The notes: a model not told the origin generated them from the letters alone. Counted from the first letter of the stretch, positions 23,301 through 36,276 are shown. The stretch is DNA of 64,000 bases from Rhynchosporium graminicola (GCA_900074885.1 FJUW01000069.1:62001-126000), one strand, 5' to 3'. A program made the numbers and translations.

Positions 23301-23694
23301 TTCGCTATGAACGAAAAGAGGGTAGGCGAGGCGGAAGTCTGATGAAAGAGAGCTGGAGGTTCGTGCTTCTGACATCTGTAATTAGATAATAGATCACAGA
23401 CTCGCATCTCTTTATCTAAAGAAAGTAGTCTAGCAATTTCAGACCTAATCAGAAAGCTTGTTGGAAAGTTTTGTAGGCTAGCTTTGGGCTACTGGTAGTA
23501 GCATGATCAAGTCGTTATTGCTCTCTATGTCTATGATGCTATTTCTCTTGAATATACCGAAAAAATCAAACCGAGGTCAGTCGATGAGAAAAAATCTCCC
23601 GGACAAGATCTCTCTCAGTACGCTTTACAACAGTCCTTCTGCTTTCGATTCTGCTAGCCTAGCTTAAAACGAGCTAACGCAGCTACGAGGAGGT
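23301..23694. other. No gene seen
   Basis: Ordinary-composition sequence with short frames only. A hydrophobic run (SLLSMSMMLFLLN) near 23520-23550 is too short to call. Confidence 0.5.
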
Positions 23695-23931
23695 GTGCAT
23701 AGGTCCTCCGTCCGTAAACGGGGTAATTTAGAGGCTTCGCAAGTAAAAGTTCAGTGTCGGCTGTGTAAGGCCAGGCTGCAATCGCGCTCTCTGGGTGAGC
23801 TGTTCTCGGCACCTGAAGCAGCCAAGAAGGAGGAGAATAGAGCTTCTCCTTGTGTCGAGCTCAATCCGCGGCAATTATTGGCTAAAAATCATTCGTGCAA
23901 CATCCAGTCAGGATCTTCTATCAATTTTTAG
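23695..23931 (+). pseudogene. Small unrecognised ORF, possible relic
   Basis: A 78-codon plus-strand frame contains VQCRLCKARLQ and a Lys/Glu-rich stretch (AAKKEENRAS). One CxxC pair is present, without a second one that would support a zinc finger. There is no homology I can name and no clear promoter or intron. It may be chance or a dead gene fragment. Confidence 0.2.
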
Positions 23932-24232
23932 GTGGACTTTGTATACCATAGATCGGAAGTTCTATCAGTTATAAGCTCAGATAAAATTCAAGGGAGCTCG
24001 AGAGCTGTTGCAGGGTAGTGAGACAAGGCTGCCTAAGGACAGCGGCGTGAGTTAGAGATGGACCTGACAATGGTTTTGGGATATCAACATTGCATCGGTA
24101 TTATTGTGAGCGAATCTGCTCGAATCGCTTTCAATTCTTCAACAGTATTACAAAAATCATATCCACAGTGTCAGAGCTACTGACCGTTATATACGCATTA
24201 TAAAATTCTGGCAGTCAGCTCTGCTGGGACTT

Positions 24233-24442
24233 TTGCAGAGTGTACCTCCAGCAGCTATCAATCGGAGACAACAGCAAGGGGATGAGCCCATAAGGAGGAT
24301 CTCCGTTACGTGGGAGATCTATTTGCTCGTCCTGTCTATAAACTCCCATTTACGGTTACCAAGCTTCCAGTCGCGACAGGGACATTCGTTCAGTAAGAAG
24401 CAATATGAATTATTCCAAAACAGGTTTTGGGCCGTGCTATGA
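24233..24442 (+). pseudogene. Small unrecognised ORF, possible relic
   Basis: A 69-codon plus-strand frame includes RRISVTWEIYLLVL. A second frame over the same bases reads DLFARPVYKLPFTVTKLPVA, which looks at least as protein-like. Overlap of two plausible frames suggests a frameshifted relic, not a working gene. Not recognised. Confidence 0.2.
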
Positions 24443-25527
24443 AGAGGCGCGAGCGACCTTTACCTAGAAAGCTCCAACAGGCAAGCTAAGAGAGAACTGA
24501 TGCTGACGCGATTTCCACTTACTGCTAAGACGTATATAGTGAAATTATCGTAATTGAAAAACAGTAGATTATTCTTACTTTAGGAGATATCTAAGTTGAT
24601 AACAATCTATAATATTATAGATTTCTGCTTTTCTATTAACGAGAATCGACTAACATAGGTTTTCCGGATTAATAAGAGAATTTTTATTAATGTATACTCG
24701 ATTCGGGGAGATTAGATATATAATTATAGATAATTAATACTAAAGCTAAAAATACGCCCTAAGATTAGTCCTGAGTCCTTTCGTAAATATTTAGGAATTA
24801 TATAGAACTTACTTTAAACTGCTATAGATCTTCCTAGAAAACTTCTTTATTAAATACTTTTCTATTACTAATTCTTATTGCTTCATTTTTAAAACATTTA
24901 ATTAATCTTATAGAAATTGTTCGAATCAAGTAAGTAAGTAATAGCTCTATATAGAATATTATTGCTATATTTAGGAATCAGCTAGTTATAGTAAGTAATA
25001 ATATCTCTCTCTTCAATTGTAGTAATAGTGAATCTCTAGATTTTTTCTAATTATACTAATAAGATTTATATTATTAAGATAAAGGTAATAAGTATTACTT
25101 ATTATATTGATAAAGAGCTTGGAAGCAATATGTAACCTATTAAATATAGTATTAGTAATATATCTAATAAGAGATAGATTATAAAATCCGCTAGAATATT
25201 TAATAGCGTATTATAATAGATTATCTAAGTATTACATCTTAGCGAGTTATTAAAATAGCGATAGCTACTTAGCTAGCAAGAAAAAAAAGCTATTATTATT
25301 AAGGTAAAATTAACTAGATATAGACTTTAATAGCTACTAAGGGGTAGATTCTACTAGGAACTATTACCAATTAATATATAGTTATATTATTTTAGAGCCG
25401 CTCTACCTCTTTCTATTAGAAGCTTACATAATATTAATATTATTCCTACTTTTGTTTACCTTTTAGCAAGCCGAAGCGAGAGGACTCGCTACTGATAGAA
25501 TTATATTGATATATAGTACTGGACAGA
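24443..25527. other. Unassigned AT-rich sequence, probably an old repeat
   Basis: From about 24540 the sequence turns AT-rich again, with many TA steps. A minus-strand stretch near 24750-24800 reads IIPKYLRKDSGLILGRIF, but neighbouring frames are broken and I recognise no transposase or polymerase. No terminal repeats were found. It is the host of Copia-D. Confidence 0.4.
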
Positions 25528-25626
25528 TGTCCGGAAAACTCTGAACTTAGTATAGATACTAAGTATACAGTATACACTAAGTTATAGTAGTTCTTAGTAT
25601 AGCTATATGTATATGAATTTCTAACA
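25528..25626 (-). repeat. Copia-D 3' LTR (left limit tentative)
   Basis: The right end TTTCTAACA at 25626 is followed by a C-rich run (25627-25640) that is GGAAGAGGGGGTA on the minus strand, a good polypurine tract. The left limit at TGTCCGG (25528) is a guess, because no partner LTR or duplication is inside the window. Confidence 0.5.
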
Positions 25627-25639
25627 TACCCCCTCTTCC

Positions 25640-26393
25640 GACACTCTATATAGCACTTATTCTAGTATTAATTCTAGTACTACGGCCCTATTAACTCCTG
25701 TAATATATACTCATATAGTATATATAGTGCCTACGTCTCCTTTCCAAGGAGTTCAGCTATTCTGTAGCCTTCTAGCTTACATTATAATACAAGAGTATTA
25801 TAAATCATTAGCGAGGCAGCCTTTCGCGCTTCAATCTATACGTAACCTATAGCGATATTTAACTATTATCAACACTCTTATATAGCCTCTCTATATAGTA
25901 AACCTATATAGCTCTTATGGCGCTCTAAATTAGGCGCTTCTAGAGCCTTCGTAAAGCATTCTATTATCTTATCTTTTCATAGGATATGTTTTACTACTAA
26001 ATTACAACTTAAAACTTATTTTCGAATATAGAAGTAGCGTATATCGATATATTTCGCCTTAAGATAGAATTTTCGCTCTTTAACAAGGCTTTCTGTAATC
26101 TTATTGTTAATATATAAGGTAAGTAGCTATAGTACTATAATCGCTAGATATATCTATAGCTTTATTAACTAGGCTACTTGTCTATAGCTATTAGGTATAG
26201 CTATAAGCTCTACTTCTAAGCTAGAAAGCGCAGTAGATTTCTGCTTATTAGTAGCTTAGGAGATAAGACCTCTATAATACTTAGCTATCTAGCCCTAGAA
26301 AAATTTCCGGTCTTCTTTTATACCCTAAGTAGTATCCGTCTATATATTAAAGATATACTCTTATAGCCCTCTACTATAGCTTTATATACTAAA
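25640..26393 (-). pseudogene. Copia-D RNase H fragment
   Basis: Minus-strand translation gives a Ty1/Copia RNase H: IYTDTT near 26320-26345, STALSSLEVELIAI near 26190-26240, and a tail with KDKIIECFTKAL near 25955-25985. TGG codons are now TAG. The frame is interrupted at 26393 by element P and resumes at 63850. The target duplication of P, CTAAA, is at 26389-26393. This is the oldest layer seen in the right half. Confidence 0.7.
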
Positions 26394-27209
26394 TATCACG
26401 GGGCGAATACAGAGTGTGCAGTATAAAAGCTCGTCTATATTACAAGGAGAATTAACTAAGAAGGGAAAGGAGGAATAAGAGTCTCCGTTCGAAGAAAAGA
26501 TAATACCGCGGCCGCTAGTGTAATGGGCAGGTGATAGTCGGTTGCATATGTACGGTGTTAGGCGTGTTCAGCGTGCGCTGAATATTATGATCTTTTAGTT
26601 CAGATGGCGTAGTTAGTGTGAGCCTAACCTTAACTCCGTTACAGAATATTCAGCGCAACCGGTCTTCTGGTAGAGTACCTCTGAGCACGGGGCGTGTGGC
26701 GCACATGGCGCGTGGCGCATGTGGCGTAGAGTCGGCTTAGCGCGTACAGCGGAGAGCCCGGCATACTATGTTATAACCTGCGGGTACCTCTGAGTACTTG
26801 CGCACGTGATATGTTCAAACTACTTACGTCAGGCTAGTAAGGGGTAATAGTATCGACTTCGAGATCTCTCGTCTCGGTACATAACGTTATAACCCTTAGG
26901 GGTTTAACGTAGCATATTAGCCGGGCGAGTTACGATAATTCTTCGGCGTAAGGCGCTCGAGGACGAGCTTACTAAGAGGGGAGATATTATAATAGGCACG
27001 TGATAGTCGGTTGCATATATACAGTATTAGGCGTGTTCAGCGTACGCTGAATATTATGATCTTTTAGTCCAGATAGCGTAGTTAGTATGAGCCTAACCTC
27101 AACCCCGTTACAGCTACTAGCAGTAGCATTAGAATACGTATAATAATACGTCAAGTATTAGCGTAGACGCCTTAAGCGTTAAGTATACTAATAGGTATAA
27201 CTTATCATA
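26394..27209 (-). repeat. P 3' LTR, interrupted by S
   Basis: The LTR parts are 26394-26518 and 27118-27209, 217 bp in total, equal to the other LTR. The outer left end keeps CACGGGG and GTGTGCAG where the other LTR is mutated. The inner right end is heavily RIP-mutated (CTTATCATA versus CCCGTCACA). Confidence 0.9.
26519..27112 (+). mobile_element. S: 594-bp TRIM-like miniature LTR retrotransposon
   Basis: Two 125-bp LTRs (26519-26643, 26988-27112) with TGTAAT...GTTACA ends flank only 344 bp. The target duplication is GCTAG/GCTAC (26514-26518, 27113-27117; one mismatch). A purine-rich stretch (AAGAGGGGAGATA) just before the right LTR suggests plus orientation. No coding capacity is visible. 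The interior is GC-rich with repeated TGGCGC-type motifs near 26690-26740 and is much less RIP-mutated than the host. A truncated LTR of the same family is at 11479. Confidence 0.85.
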
Positions 27210-27212
27210 TTA

Positions 27213-27952
27213 CCCTTCTCCTGTTTCAAGATTAGGACTATCTAGTCCATTCTTCTCTTCCTACTTATTAAGTACTATAGTAGTAGTAAGAGCTACTTCC
27301 GGTTCCTATATTACTTATATATAACTTATCTATTTAACTAGATACTTCTTCTTTATTTAGCCTCCTCCTCGAAAGGATCTCTCTGCTAGGATTTCTTTAA
27401 CTTCGAACTCGTCTTTATCTACTGCTAGTAGTAATAATAGCTATAAGTTATCCTATACTTAGCTTAGTAATAGGTTAGTAGTAGCTAAGTATAATAATTA
27501 TATATAAAAAATATTATATATTCCTAGCGGTATATCTAAGTAGTAACTATATAACCTAACTGCTTCGAGTACTATATACTTAGCTTACTTTATATCGAGT
27601 TTCTTCGCAAGCTAATTCGTATAAATATTCCGTAGACTTCATTAGACTTTATCTCCGACTTTAAGCTCCGGGGCTTACTAGCGATAGTAGTTAGTAACCT
27701 CTTCTTAAACTTATTACGCTATTACTATTACTATCTATATATATTCCCTAGTATCTTATAGCTTCTTTAAGATTATATCCGCCTTTTGAATAAGTAAGCA
27801 ATTAGTAGTAGTAATAAGTTCGTCTTCGATATTCAAATCGATATATTATATATAGTAACTATAGGTTAGATAGAAGGAGCTTACTCTTATTAATATAGCC
27901 TCTTAGTTATTAATTACTACTTCTACTAATAGTAGTACGTTAAACTAATCGT
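27213..27952 (-). pseudogene. P pol 3' end: integrase C-terminus and chromodomain
   Basis: On the minus strand, DD(W)FNVLLL near 27920-27955 and NIEDELITTTN near 27810-27840 belong to the integrase core end. A VGDKV motif lies near 27640-27670, followed by the IGPY/HPVFH-equivalent region. A chromodomain (EFEVKEILAERSFRGG, then KKYLVK with W now stop, and EPEVAL) lies at about 27250-27400. Pol ends almost at the LTR, so P, unlike K, G and M, has no room for an antisense frame. Confidence 0.75.
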
Positions 27953-27957
27953 CTTAT

Positions 27958-28226
27958 TATAACGACACAAGACTTAAGGCGGTATACGAGCAAGGATAAA
28001 ACAAGTAGGGAGGCTAAGAGCGATCTTATATAATCTACTACTAAGGAAACAAAAAGATAAGGAAGGGAGAAGAAGAGAAATAGAATATAAGGCACCTTAT
28101 ATATATATGCCGGTACTAGTCCGATACTATACTGAGTCGGATACTAGTTATGCCGGAATACCTGGGAACTTAAGCCCCGGTATCTATCTTTCTCCTCGTG
28201 TGATATTCAGATAAGCTATTATTATA
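27958..28226 (-). repeat. G0 3' LTR
   Basis: About 269 bp, matching the 268-bp G1 LTRs in reverse orientation, beginning TATAACGACACAAG. Preceding bases 27953-27957 are CTTAT, the expected but unpaired target duplication. Confidence 0.85.
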
Positions 28227-28766
28227 TTACTCCCCCCCTAAGAAGAGCTTAACCTTAAGCTCAGAAGGTTATAATTTATACTAGAAATTAGTCTTTATTA
28301 TAACTCTTCTCGTTAATATTCGCGTAATAGATACTAGCCGCTCTTTAATAGTAGTAAATTCCTTATTAGGTACTAATTAGTTACGTTACTATAATAGTAC
28401 TATATTAATCGTAGCTTCTAAATCGGGCGGTAAGCTATATTTACTTTATCTGTTTATAGCAGGAGTCGAGTTTAAGTAAGGCGTGGGGTATATAAAGGAA
28501 GAGGTTTATTAATATTAGAGCCTTTCTTCTTCTACTACGATAACTACTTAAACTATAAGTTTACTCTCCTTAGATTATAGTAAAGTTACTAAAGTAGGTA
28601 TTATTACTAATTACTCTAGTAGTCTTCTATAATCTTATATATTAATCGACCTAATTAACCCTTCTCTTATTATAAGTAAGTTACTTACCTTAGTATTAGG
28701 GATAGTATTTAGATAAGGTATAGAGATTCTATAGATCTATAACGCTAACTCCCATAGTACCCTTAC

Positions 28767-29034
28767 TGTGACGACAGCTCACCTGAATGTCACATGAGAA
28801 GAAGGATAGATAATAAGGCCCAAGTTCATAGGTATCCCGGCAGAACTAGTATCCGACCCGGTATAGTATCGGACTAGTACTAGTATATATATATAAGGTG
28901 CTTTATACCTTATCTCTCTTCTTCTTCCTTCCTTATCTTTTTGTTTTCTTCGTAGTAGACTATATAAGACTACTCTTAGCCTCCTTACTTATTTATTCTT
29001 ACTTATATACCACCTTAAGTCTTATATTATTATA
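28767..29034 (+). repeat. G1 5' LTR
   Basis: 268 bp beginning TGTGACGACAGC. Six of six differences from the other LTR in the first 30 bases are C/G here and T/A there. The last 70 bases show the reverse. TATA-like ATATATATATAAGG near 28880-28895 may be the promoter. Confidence 0.92.
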
Positions 29035-29149
29035 TTAAATAAAAAGATCAAGATAGCCGGAGATAGCTTACTATAATATCTTACTACTAAGTTAGTTATT
29101 CGATAACTACTCGTATATAGCCGAGATACTAGAGATCTCTCGGATAACT

Positions 29150-32100
29150 ATGAATTAGGATTTGATTTAGCTTATCGTAAATAGTATAATAGAGGAGGTC
29201 TTCGCTAATACTCTTTTAATAACTCCCTTAGTATAAAGGAATTATAGATAGATTTTAAAGAAGGTATAATAAATACTCCGGAACTTTAACCTCTATATAT
29301 CGCCGCTGAAATAGCCCTAATATACCCCTTTTTAAGCTACTAGAATAGCTCCTAACTAATAAACTAGAGACTCCTCTAGTTCTAAGGAGACCTAACGCGA
29401 CTCCCCCTACTTTACCTCCGAACCTAATCTATTATACCCCTCCTTACCTTAAACGTCTCCTGCCCTAGAGAATGTTAATACCTTATTAAGGAAGTACTAA
29501 CTAAGAGAGAAAGGAAAATAAAAGCGAAATTTACTAGAAGTATAATCCCTAAGTACTCCTATTACTATAAGTGACTCGAACCTAATCTATTTCCTCTTAT
29601 AATAATTAGCAGATTAGGAGGAGAAGAATAACTCTCTAGAAGATACTATAGATAGACTAATCTCTATATAAGATAAGTTCCTTATAAGAGTCCCTTACTT
29701 ATCTTCGACTCTTCTACTAGAACTAATACTATAATCTCCGCGTATAGCGGAGTTTAATAAGCTAATAAACTCTATTCTAATACGTAGCACTAAGAGAGAG
29801 GATACTATTCCTAATAAACTATCTTCCTCCCCCGGCGCCGAATCAGTAGAGTTACGCCCTAGGAAGTCTTATCTTACTAAGAAGATCTTACTCCTAGATA
29901 ATAAGTCGGACCTTACCTTCCTCTAATAGAGAGTATCGATACGAGACCGGCTAGCTATAAACGCTAACTATTACCCTACGGACTTCTCTCAGCGCGTTCT
30001 CGTATAGGGACTAATTACTAGATTAGCTAAAGAGTATCTTATACTTTAGTACCTTACTAACGAGTTTAAGACTAGCGAGGAAATAAACTCCTTATTAGAA
30101 GAGAACTTTCTTACTAGTTTAGAAGAAGATAACTATTATAACGCTTTCTACTACTTAGAAATATAATAACCTAGCTATATATATAAGACTTTCGCCGAGT
30201 TTCGTAGTCGATTTCAAAGCGCTACTATCTAAAGTAAAGTTAAAAGGAAAGAGTAATTCTTCTATATATAAGATAAGATTATACTATCCTTACGCGCTTT
30301 AACTCTTATTATTAAACTAATATAGAATAAGGATTACGCTTCTATAGTTAGATCCTTACTTTCTTTTAATATCGAATATCGCTATAACTTAGAACGTATT
30401 TATCCCGAGAAAGCTATTACCCTAGTATAGTACTATAAGCCTACTATTACTATTACGACCTCTACTAGTTCTACTCCTTACTAGTCCTTAAGCTCAGCCC
30501 CTCGATAAACTACTCCTGTACTATACGTATATACCTCTACCCCGGTATAGTCTAATACTTCTTCCGCGCTAAAACGCTTTACTACCTCGACCGGAGAACC
30601 CCCTAGGTATTATAGTTATAAATAGCTTATTTATTTCAAGCTAGACTGCCTTAACTCGCCTAAGGTTTAATTAATCGACGAATTTCCGGAAGAGGATTAA
30701 GTAACTAAGGAAGTAATAGAAGATATACCCTCCGAATCTGGACTAATACTAGAGGGAAATAATAAGGCTTAAGTAAAAACTCCTTCTTAAGTCTACGTAA
30801 GTATAATCTCTCTAATCTAGACTTTAACTCTCTAATAGAAGGTAAGTAATTCATATACCCGACTATAGTTAGTATAAACGAGCTAGGAGTCTCTATAAGT
30901 AGCTTAATTAATACCGGAGCGAATAGTTATCTATTTATTAATCGTACTCTTACCGGACGACTATCGGGGGCTCTCGGTATTAAAGTCGAGCTACTACCTT
31001 ATTCTATTCTAATATATAAGTTCTAATAGTCTATTAGAACCTATATTACTTATTTTATATATTTATACCTTTCTATTAATAGTAAGCGTATTTATAATTA
31101 CTCTTTTATTCTCCTCGATTTAGGATAATAAGATATAATTATTAGTATTAAATAAATACGACGATTTCAAGTTAAGCTAGATACGCTCTACTATAAGCTT
31201 TTATAGCCGGAATACTATCTAGCTACCCTCCGATATAATAAGGAGATAATTATAACTCTACTACCTTATAAACTTAGTATTAATCGATCTTACTAAATCG
31301 ATACTAACGCGCGGGACTTAGCTATAAACTAGCTAGACTAATAGTAATTATACTAAATAGTAGCGATATAGTATATTAATATATTATCCTTACTATTTAA
31401 CTTATTTCTACTTATCGCTAAGGAATCCGAACCCTTTCCTACTCCGAATTCATCGAGAAAGGTACTTGCGCCGAAACTTTACTATAAGTGCTCCTCTTAA
31501 CTTCTAAGGATCTAGAAACTAGTTCCGATTTATTAAATTAATATTATAGCTTTTTACTTTAATATGAAATATAAAAGCTCTGAATTATTCTTTACTAGTA
31601 TCTACGAGATAGACTACTTCTTATAAGACTATCTAAATAGCGATTCTCCTAAGGATCCTGATACTAAACGACTCGTAGCTAAAAAGCTACCGGAATAATA
31701 CTATACTCTTAAGGAAGCTTTTTCTAAGTAAGATTCTAATATTCTTCTGCTATATTACTTATATAATTATAAAATTATTCTAAAAGAACTATTACTTAAT
31801 ATATATTCGCTCCTATATTAGTAATCTATAGACGAACTATAAGTAACTAAAGAGTACCTTATAGAGAACCTAGATAAGGGATTTATCGAATTCAGCTAAA
31901 GTCCCTTTATATTACTTATACTATTTATTAAGAAAGCCGATAGAAGATTACGCTTCTATATTAACTATTATAAGCTTAATACGATCACTCGAAAGGATTC
32001 TTATCTAATACCTAGGATCGATAAGCTCTTAACTTATATATCTAAAGTAGTAATCTTTACTAAACTAGATATCCGGGTAGTATTTAACTATATCTATATA

Positions 32101-34840
32101 GACCCCGAATCCGAGGAGTATACTACTTTCCGAACCCGCTTTAGATCCTATAAATATAAAGTATTACCTTTTAATCTCTATAATAGACTTAGTACGTACT
32201 AGCGATATATAAATAATATACTACTAGACTACTTAGATAACTTCTATATAGCTTACTTAGATAATATTCTTATATACTCGGAAACGCTCTAGGAATATAA
32301 GAAATATATTAAATTAGTATTATAACGCTTAATAGATACCGGACTCTAAGTAGATATTAAGAAAAGTGAATTCTATATTACTCGGACTAAATACCTTAGA
32401 TATATTATTATTACTAACGGAATCGAGCCAGATCCTAAGAAAGTAGTATTATTAGTAAACTAGAAGTACTCCGAAACGGTAATAGCTATAAAATCTTTCC
32501 TAGGATTCTATAGGTTCTACTATTAATTTATTCGGAATTTCGGCTTTATTACTAAACCTCTCTTAGTGCTTACTTAGCCTATAGTACTATAGAATTTTAC
32601 TAATAATTATAAGAAGTCCTTCGACGATTTATATTAATAGCTACTATTAGTATAGAAACTATACTATTTCGATTCTGAATTATAGACTAAACTAGAAACT
32701 AATACCTCTAATAGTATAATAGCTAGAGTTATCTTCTAATTATATAAAGATAACTAGTAGTATCTAATTAGATTCTACTCTTATATTCTTAATAGATATA
32801 AACTAAACTAGGAGATCTACGATAAGGAGCTATACGCTATTATTAAGTCCTTCCGGAAATAGAGACTAGAACTTATATCTCTACGATACTATACCGGTAT
32901 ATATACGGACTATTAATCCTTAGAATACTTTATAACTACTAAGGTCCTAACTAATAAGTAAGCTAAATAGATAGAATTCCTTTCTGAATTCAACTTTTAA
33001 ATTATATATACGCTTAGTAAAGATAATACTAAAGCTAATATCTTTAGCTATAAGGAATAAGATCTAAGGATATAAGAATGATAGAAACGGGATAGTAGAT
33101 CTCGGGTTTTACTACCTCTAGATTACTTAGACCTTAGGATTAATACAGAACGAGCTAAATATTATATCGATTAAATTAGTTATATATACCTAATATCGTT
33201 AGGGACTAATACGCTACTAGAACCCGTATATAACTCCTTTAATTTGATCGAGAAACTATACTAATTTAACTAAGAATTATTCTCTAAGGAACGAAATATA
33301 TTAGGAGATAGCTATACTATTAATAATAGTTTACTACTTTATAATAGTTATCTATACGTATAACGCTATACTCTATTATATACTTATTTAATTAGCGAAA
33401 TCTACGATTAAGTTTCCTCTACTTATTTAAATACTCGTAAGACCACCGAAATAATTTCTACTTATTACTGCTAGAAAGGACTTATATCGGACGTGAAATA
33501 GTATACTTATAATTACCGCTCTTACTAATACTCTTATCCGAAACAGACGAAATAGTAAGGATTCCTCTACCTATTACTAGTACTTAGCTACCTTATATAG
33601 TACTTAGCTATAGATTTTAAGGACTTCCTGCCTAATAACTAAGGATTTAATAGGATATTAGTATTTATCGACTACTTAGGGAAAGACTCTATATTAATAC
33701 TATACTATTATAATATCGATACCCGTAGGATAGCGACGTTATTTATTTAATAGATATATCGTTTCGGATATACCTCTAAGTTAATTATATCCGACCGAGG
33801 AGCTTAGCTAGTCTTATCCTTCTAGTAAGAGTTTTACTATATAATTAGAGTTAAGATTAAGCTCTCTATCTCCTTCTATTAGTAAACCGATAGATAAATA
33901 GAGATTATAAATTAGTATATTAACTAACGCTTTAGACCTTTTGTTAATTACTACTAGAGTAACTAAGGCGAACTACTACTAATAATAGACTGCGCTTAAG
34001 TAACCCTACCTTACGATTCTATTAGTATAGCGCTATATACCCTTAAATATAGTATATTACCGCGGAATAGCTAGGATTAGAAGTAACCTATAGTATTAAT
34101 ACTATAAGAGAAGCTTAACTATACTAATACTAAATCTTTAGCTAAATATACTAAATCCGCTATCGAGGTTATAAAAGCTAATATATTAGCTACTTAGTAG
34201 AAGATAAGCGCTATAACTGACCCGAAACGGCATAATATCGACTAAGAAGTTAGAGATAAGGTATTTCTCTCTATAAGGAACCTTAAGAATTACTAGCTAA
34301 GTAAGAAGCTATCTAGCCTCTAGATAAGACTATACTAGGTCCTAGCTAAGATCAGATACTTCTATAAGCTAGATTTACCCCCTGGATCTTCTATATACGA
34401 TATATTCGCCTCCGAATTGCTTTTTAAGGACCCGGACGACCTATTACTAGACTAGGAGCTACTAAAACCTACTCCCGGAGGTTATTACTACTTAAGAAGA
34501 GTAGGAGTTATAAGATATACTTACTATATAGCTCCTAAGAGGTAATCTGAAGTATTAGGTTAATTAGCTAAGCTATAACCCGGACCTAACTTAATATAAC
34601 GCTTCCGATCTAATAGGTACTCCGTATAAGCTTAGAGACTTCTACGCTACTAACCTAAGTAAACCTAGACCTCCGCGTAAACTAGATTAATAGATTAAGG
34701 CTTAGGAAAACGAGATAGATAACTATAGTTACTTAGAAGATAATAAGCTATTATAGTTACTAGTATTAAAATTTATTACTAAGGATAATTCCCTGATTAT
34801 ACTTCGTAATAATACTATATTTAAAACTCTACTTCTTTAA
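29150..34840 (+). pseudogene. G1 gag-pol relic with chromodomain
   Basis: A start codon near 29150 opens gag. A decayed CCHC knuckle lies at 30604-30655 (RYYSYK then YFKLDC). The protease motif at about 30915-30935 reads NTGA, with the catalytic Asp changed to Asn. RT (about 31850-32500) has AYLDNILIYS at 32250-32280. RNase H begins ETNTSNS at about 32695 and includes EIYDKELYAI. Integrase has a H/C-type region near 33440 and a DRGAQ motif near 33795-33810. The chromodomain at about 34497-34640 has EE(W)EL, LLRGNLKY and NASDLIGTPYKLRDF. Stops occur at most former CAR and TGG codons. Confidence 0.88.
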
Positions 34841-35770
34841 TTACTTCTACTTTACTAGCTTTCTCTCTTAAGTTCTCCGGAACTTCTAGTAAATCTAGAA
34901 TATCTAGAACTAGAACTATTATATCTAACTTCTTACCTAAATCTACTAACGTAGCCCTAATAGTAGACTAAGTATAATAGCTAATCCCACGAGGTTTCTT
35001 CTTTAGAGAAGGTCCGAGAGTATCTAGATCTAACATTATCTCTAATTAAGAAGGCAAATTCCTCTTTCCTTTAGTATTAGATATCGTAGCCTTAAATATA
35101 GCTTTCTTTATAAATTCCTATATAATACTATTTAACTCTTTTATCTACTTTAACGCCGTTTATACTATTAACTTAGATTTCGCCGAATCTATTATTAAAA
35201 GATCTAGATCCTATATCACGTTAGTATTATACTAGTATCTAAGGATTTAAGATCTTAACTTACTACTTTAATAAACTCTAACTCCTTAAATACTTTCTCT
35301 ATAGAACGCCTTAAAGCCTAAGTCTCTACTAATTACATAGTAGTAATCTCTAATATAGTAGTAAGAGTAGCAGATTTCGCAAGATAATAGATCTAATTAA
35401 TCGCTTTATAAGTAGCTATAATACCGCCCCGATTCAGCTCCGCGTTCTTAGCTTTACTACTAGGAAGTAAACTAGATAAAATAGTATACTCCGTATTAAT
35501 ATAATTAAGTAACTATAACGCGTTAATATATATAACTATATTCATGTTTAAGTAACTTATATACTTATAACTACTCTTTAACGCCGAATAATACTTATAA
35601 AGCTTAGAGTTAAGCTTATTAAATAAGTATAAGAGTTCTAAAACAGGAGTATTATGATACTTTATCTTAAGGAAAGCGCGAATATACTACAGGTAATATA
35701 TATAATACGCCGCCGAAAGAGTATCAGCAGGAACTAGTAAAAGCACTATAGGAGTTAGCGTTATAGATCT
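34810..35770 (-). pseudogene. Antisense ORF of G1 between pol and 3' LTR
   Basis: The minus strand carries a long protein-like frame with few stops: YYSALKSSYKYIS near 35560-35610, AINQIYYLAKSA near 35400, ALRRSIEKVFKELEFIK near 35270-35320, KGKRNLPS near 35060, and LLEVPENLREKASKVEVI near 34820-34880. It is antisense to, and tail-to-tail with, gag-pol. The same frame occurs in G0 (36550-37325 and 43997-44130). I do not recognise the protein; it is Lys/Ser-rich with helical segments. A TATAAA-type box near 28475 in the equivalent G0 region could drive it. Confidence 0.5.
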
Positions 35771-36276
35771 ATGAAACCCCTATACTACACTTAAGGACTA
35801 TCCTTAAAACTAAGATAGGAAACTTACTTATATTAAGAGAAGAGTTAATTAGGTCGATTAATATATAAGATTATAGTAGATTACTATAATAGTTAGTAAT
35901 AATACTTACTCTAGGAGCCGTATCGCAGTCTAAGGAGAATAAACTTATAAGTTAAAGTAGTTATCGCGGTTAAAAAGGAAAGGCTCTAATATTAATAAAC
36001 CCCTTCCTTTATATACCCTACGCCTTACTTAAACTCGACTCCTATTATAAACAGATAAAGTAAATACCGCTTACCGCCCGATTTAGAAGCTACGACTAAT
36101 ATAGCACTATTATAGCGATATAACTAGTCAGAACCTAATAAAGAATTTACTACTACTAAAGAGCGGCTAGCGCCTGTTACGCGAATATCGACGAAAACAG
36201 TTATAATAAAGACTAATTCCAGTATAAACTATAACCTTCTGAGCTTAGGGTTAAGCTCTTCTTAGGGGGGAGGTAA

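Noticed and set aside
23100..23375. 91-codon minus-strand frame in the island
   Set aside because: It overlaps a plus-strand frame with a better protein-like reading; neither start nor motif supports it. It remains possible.
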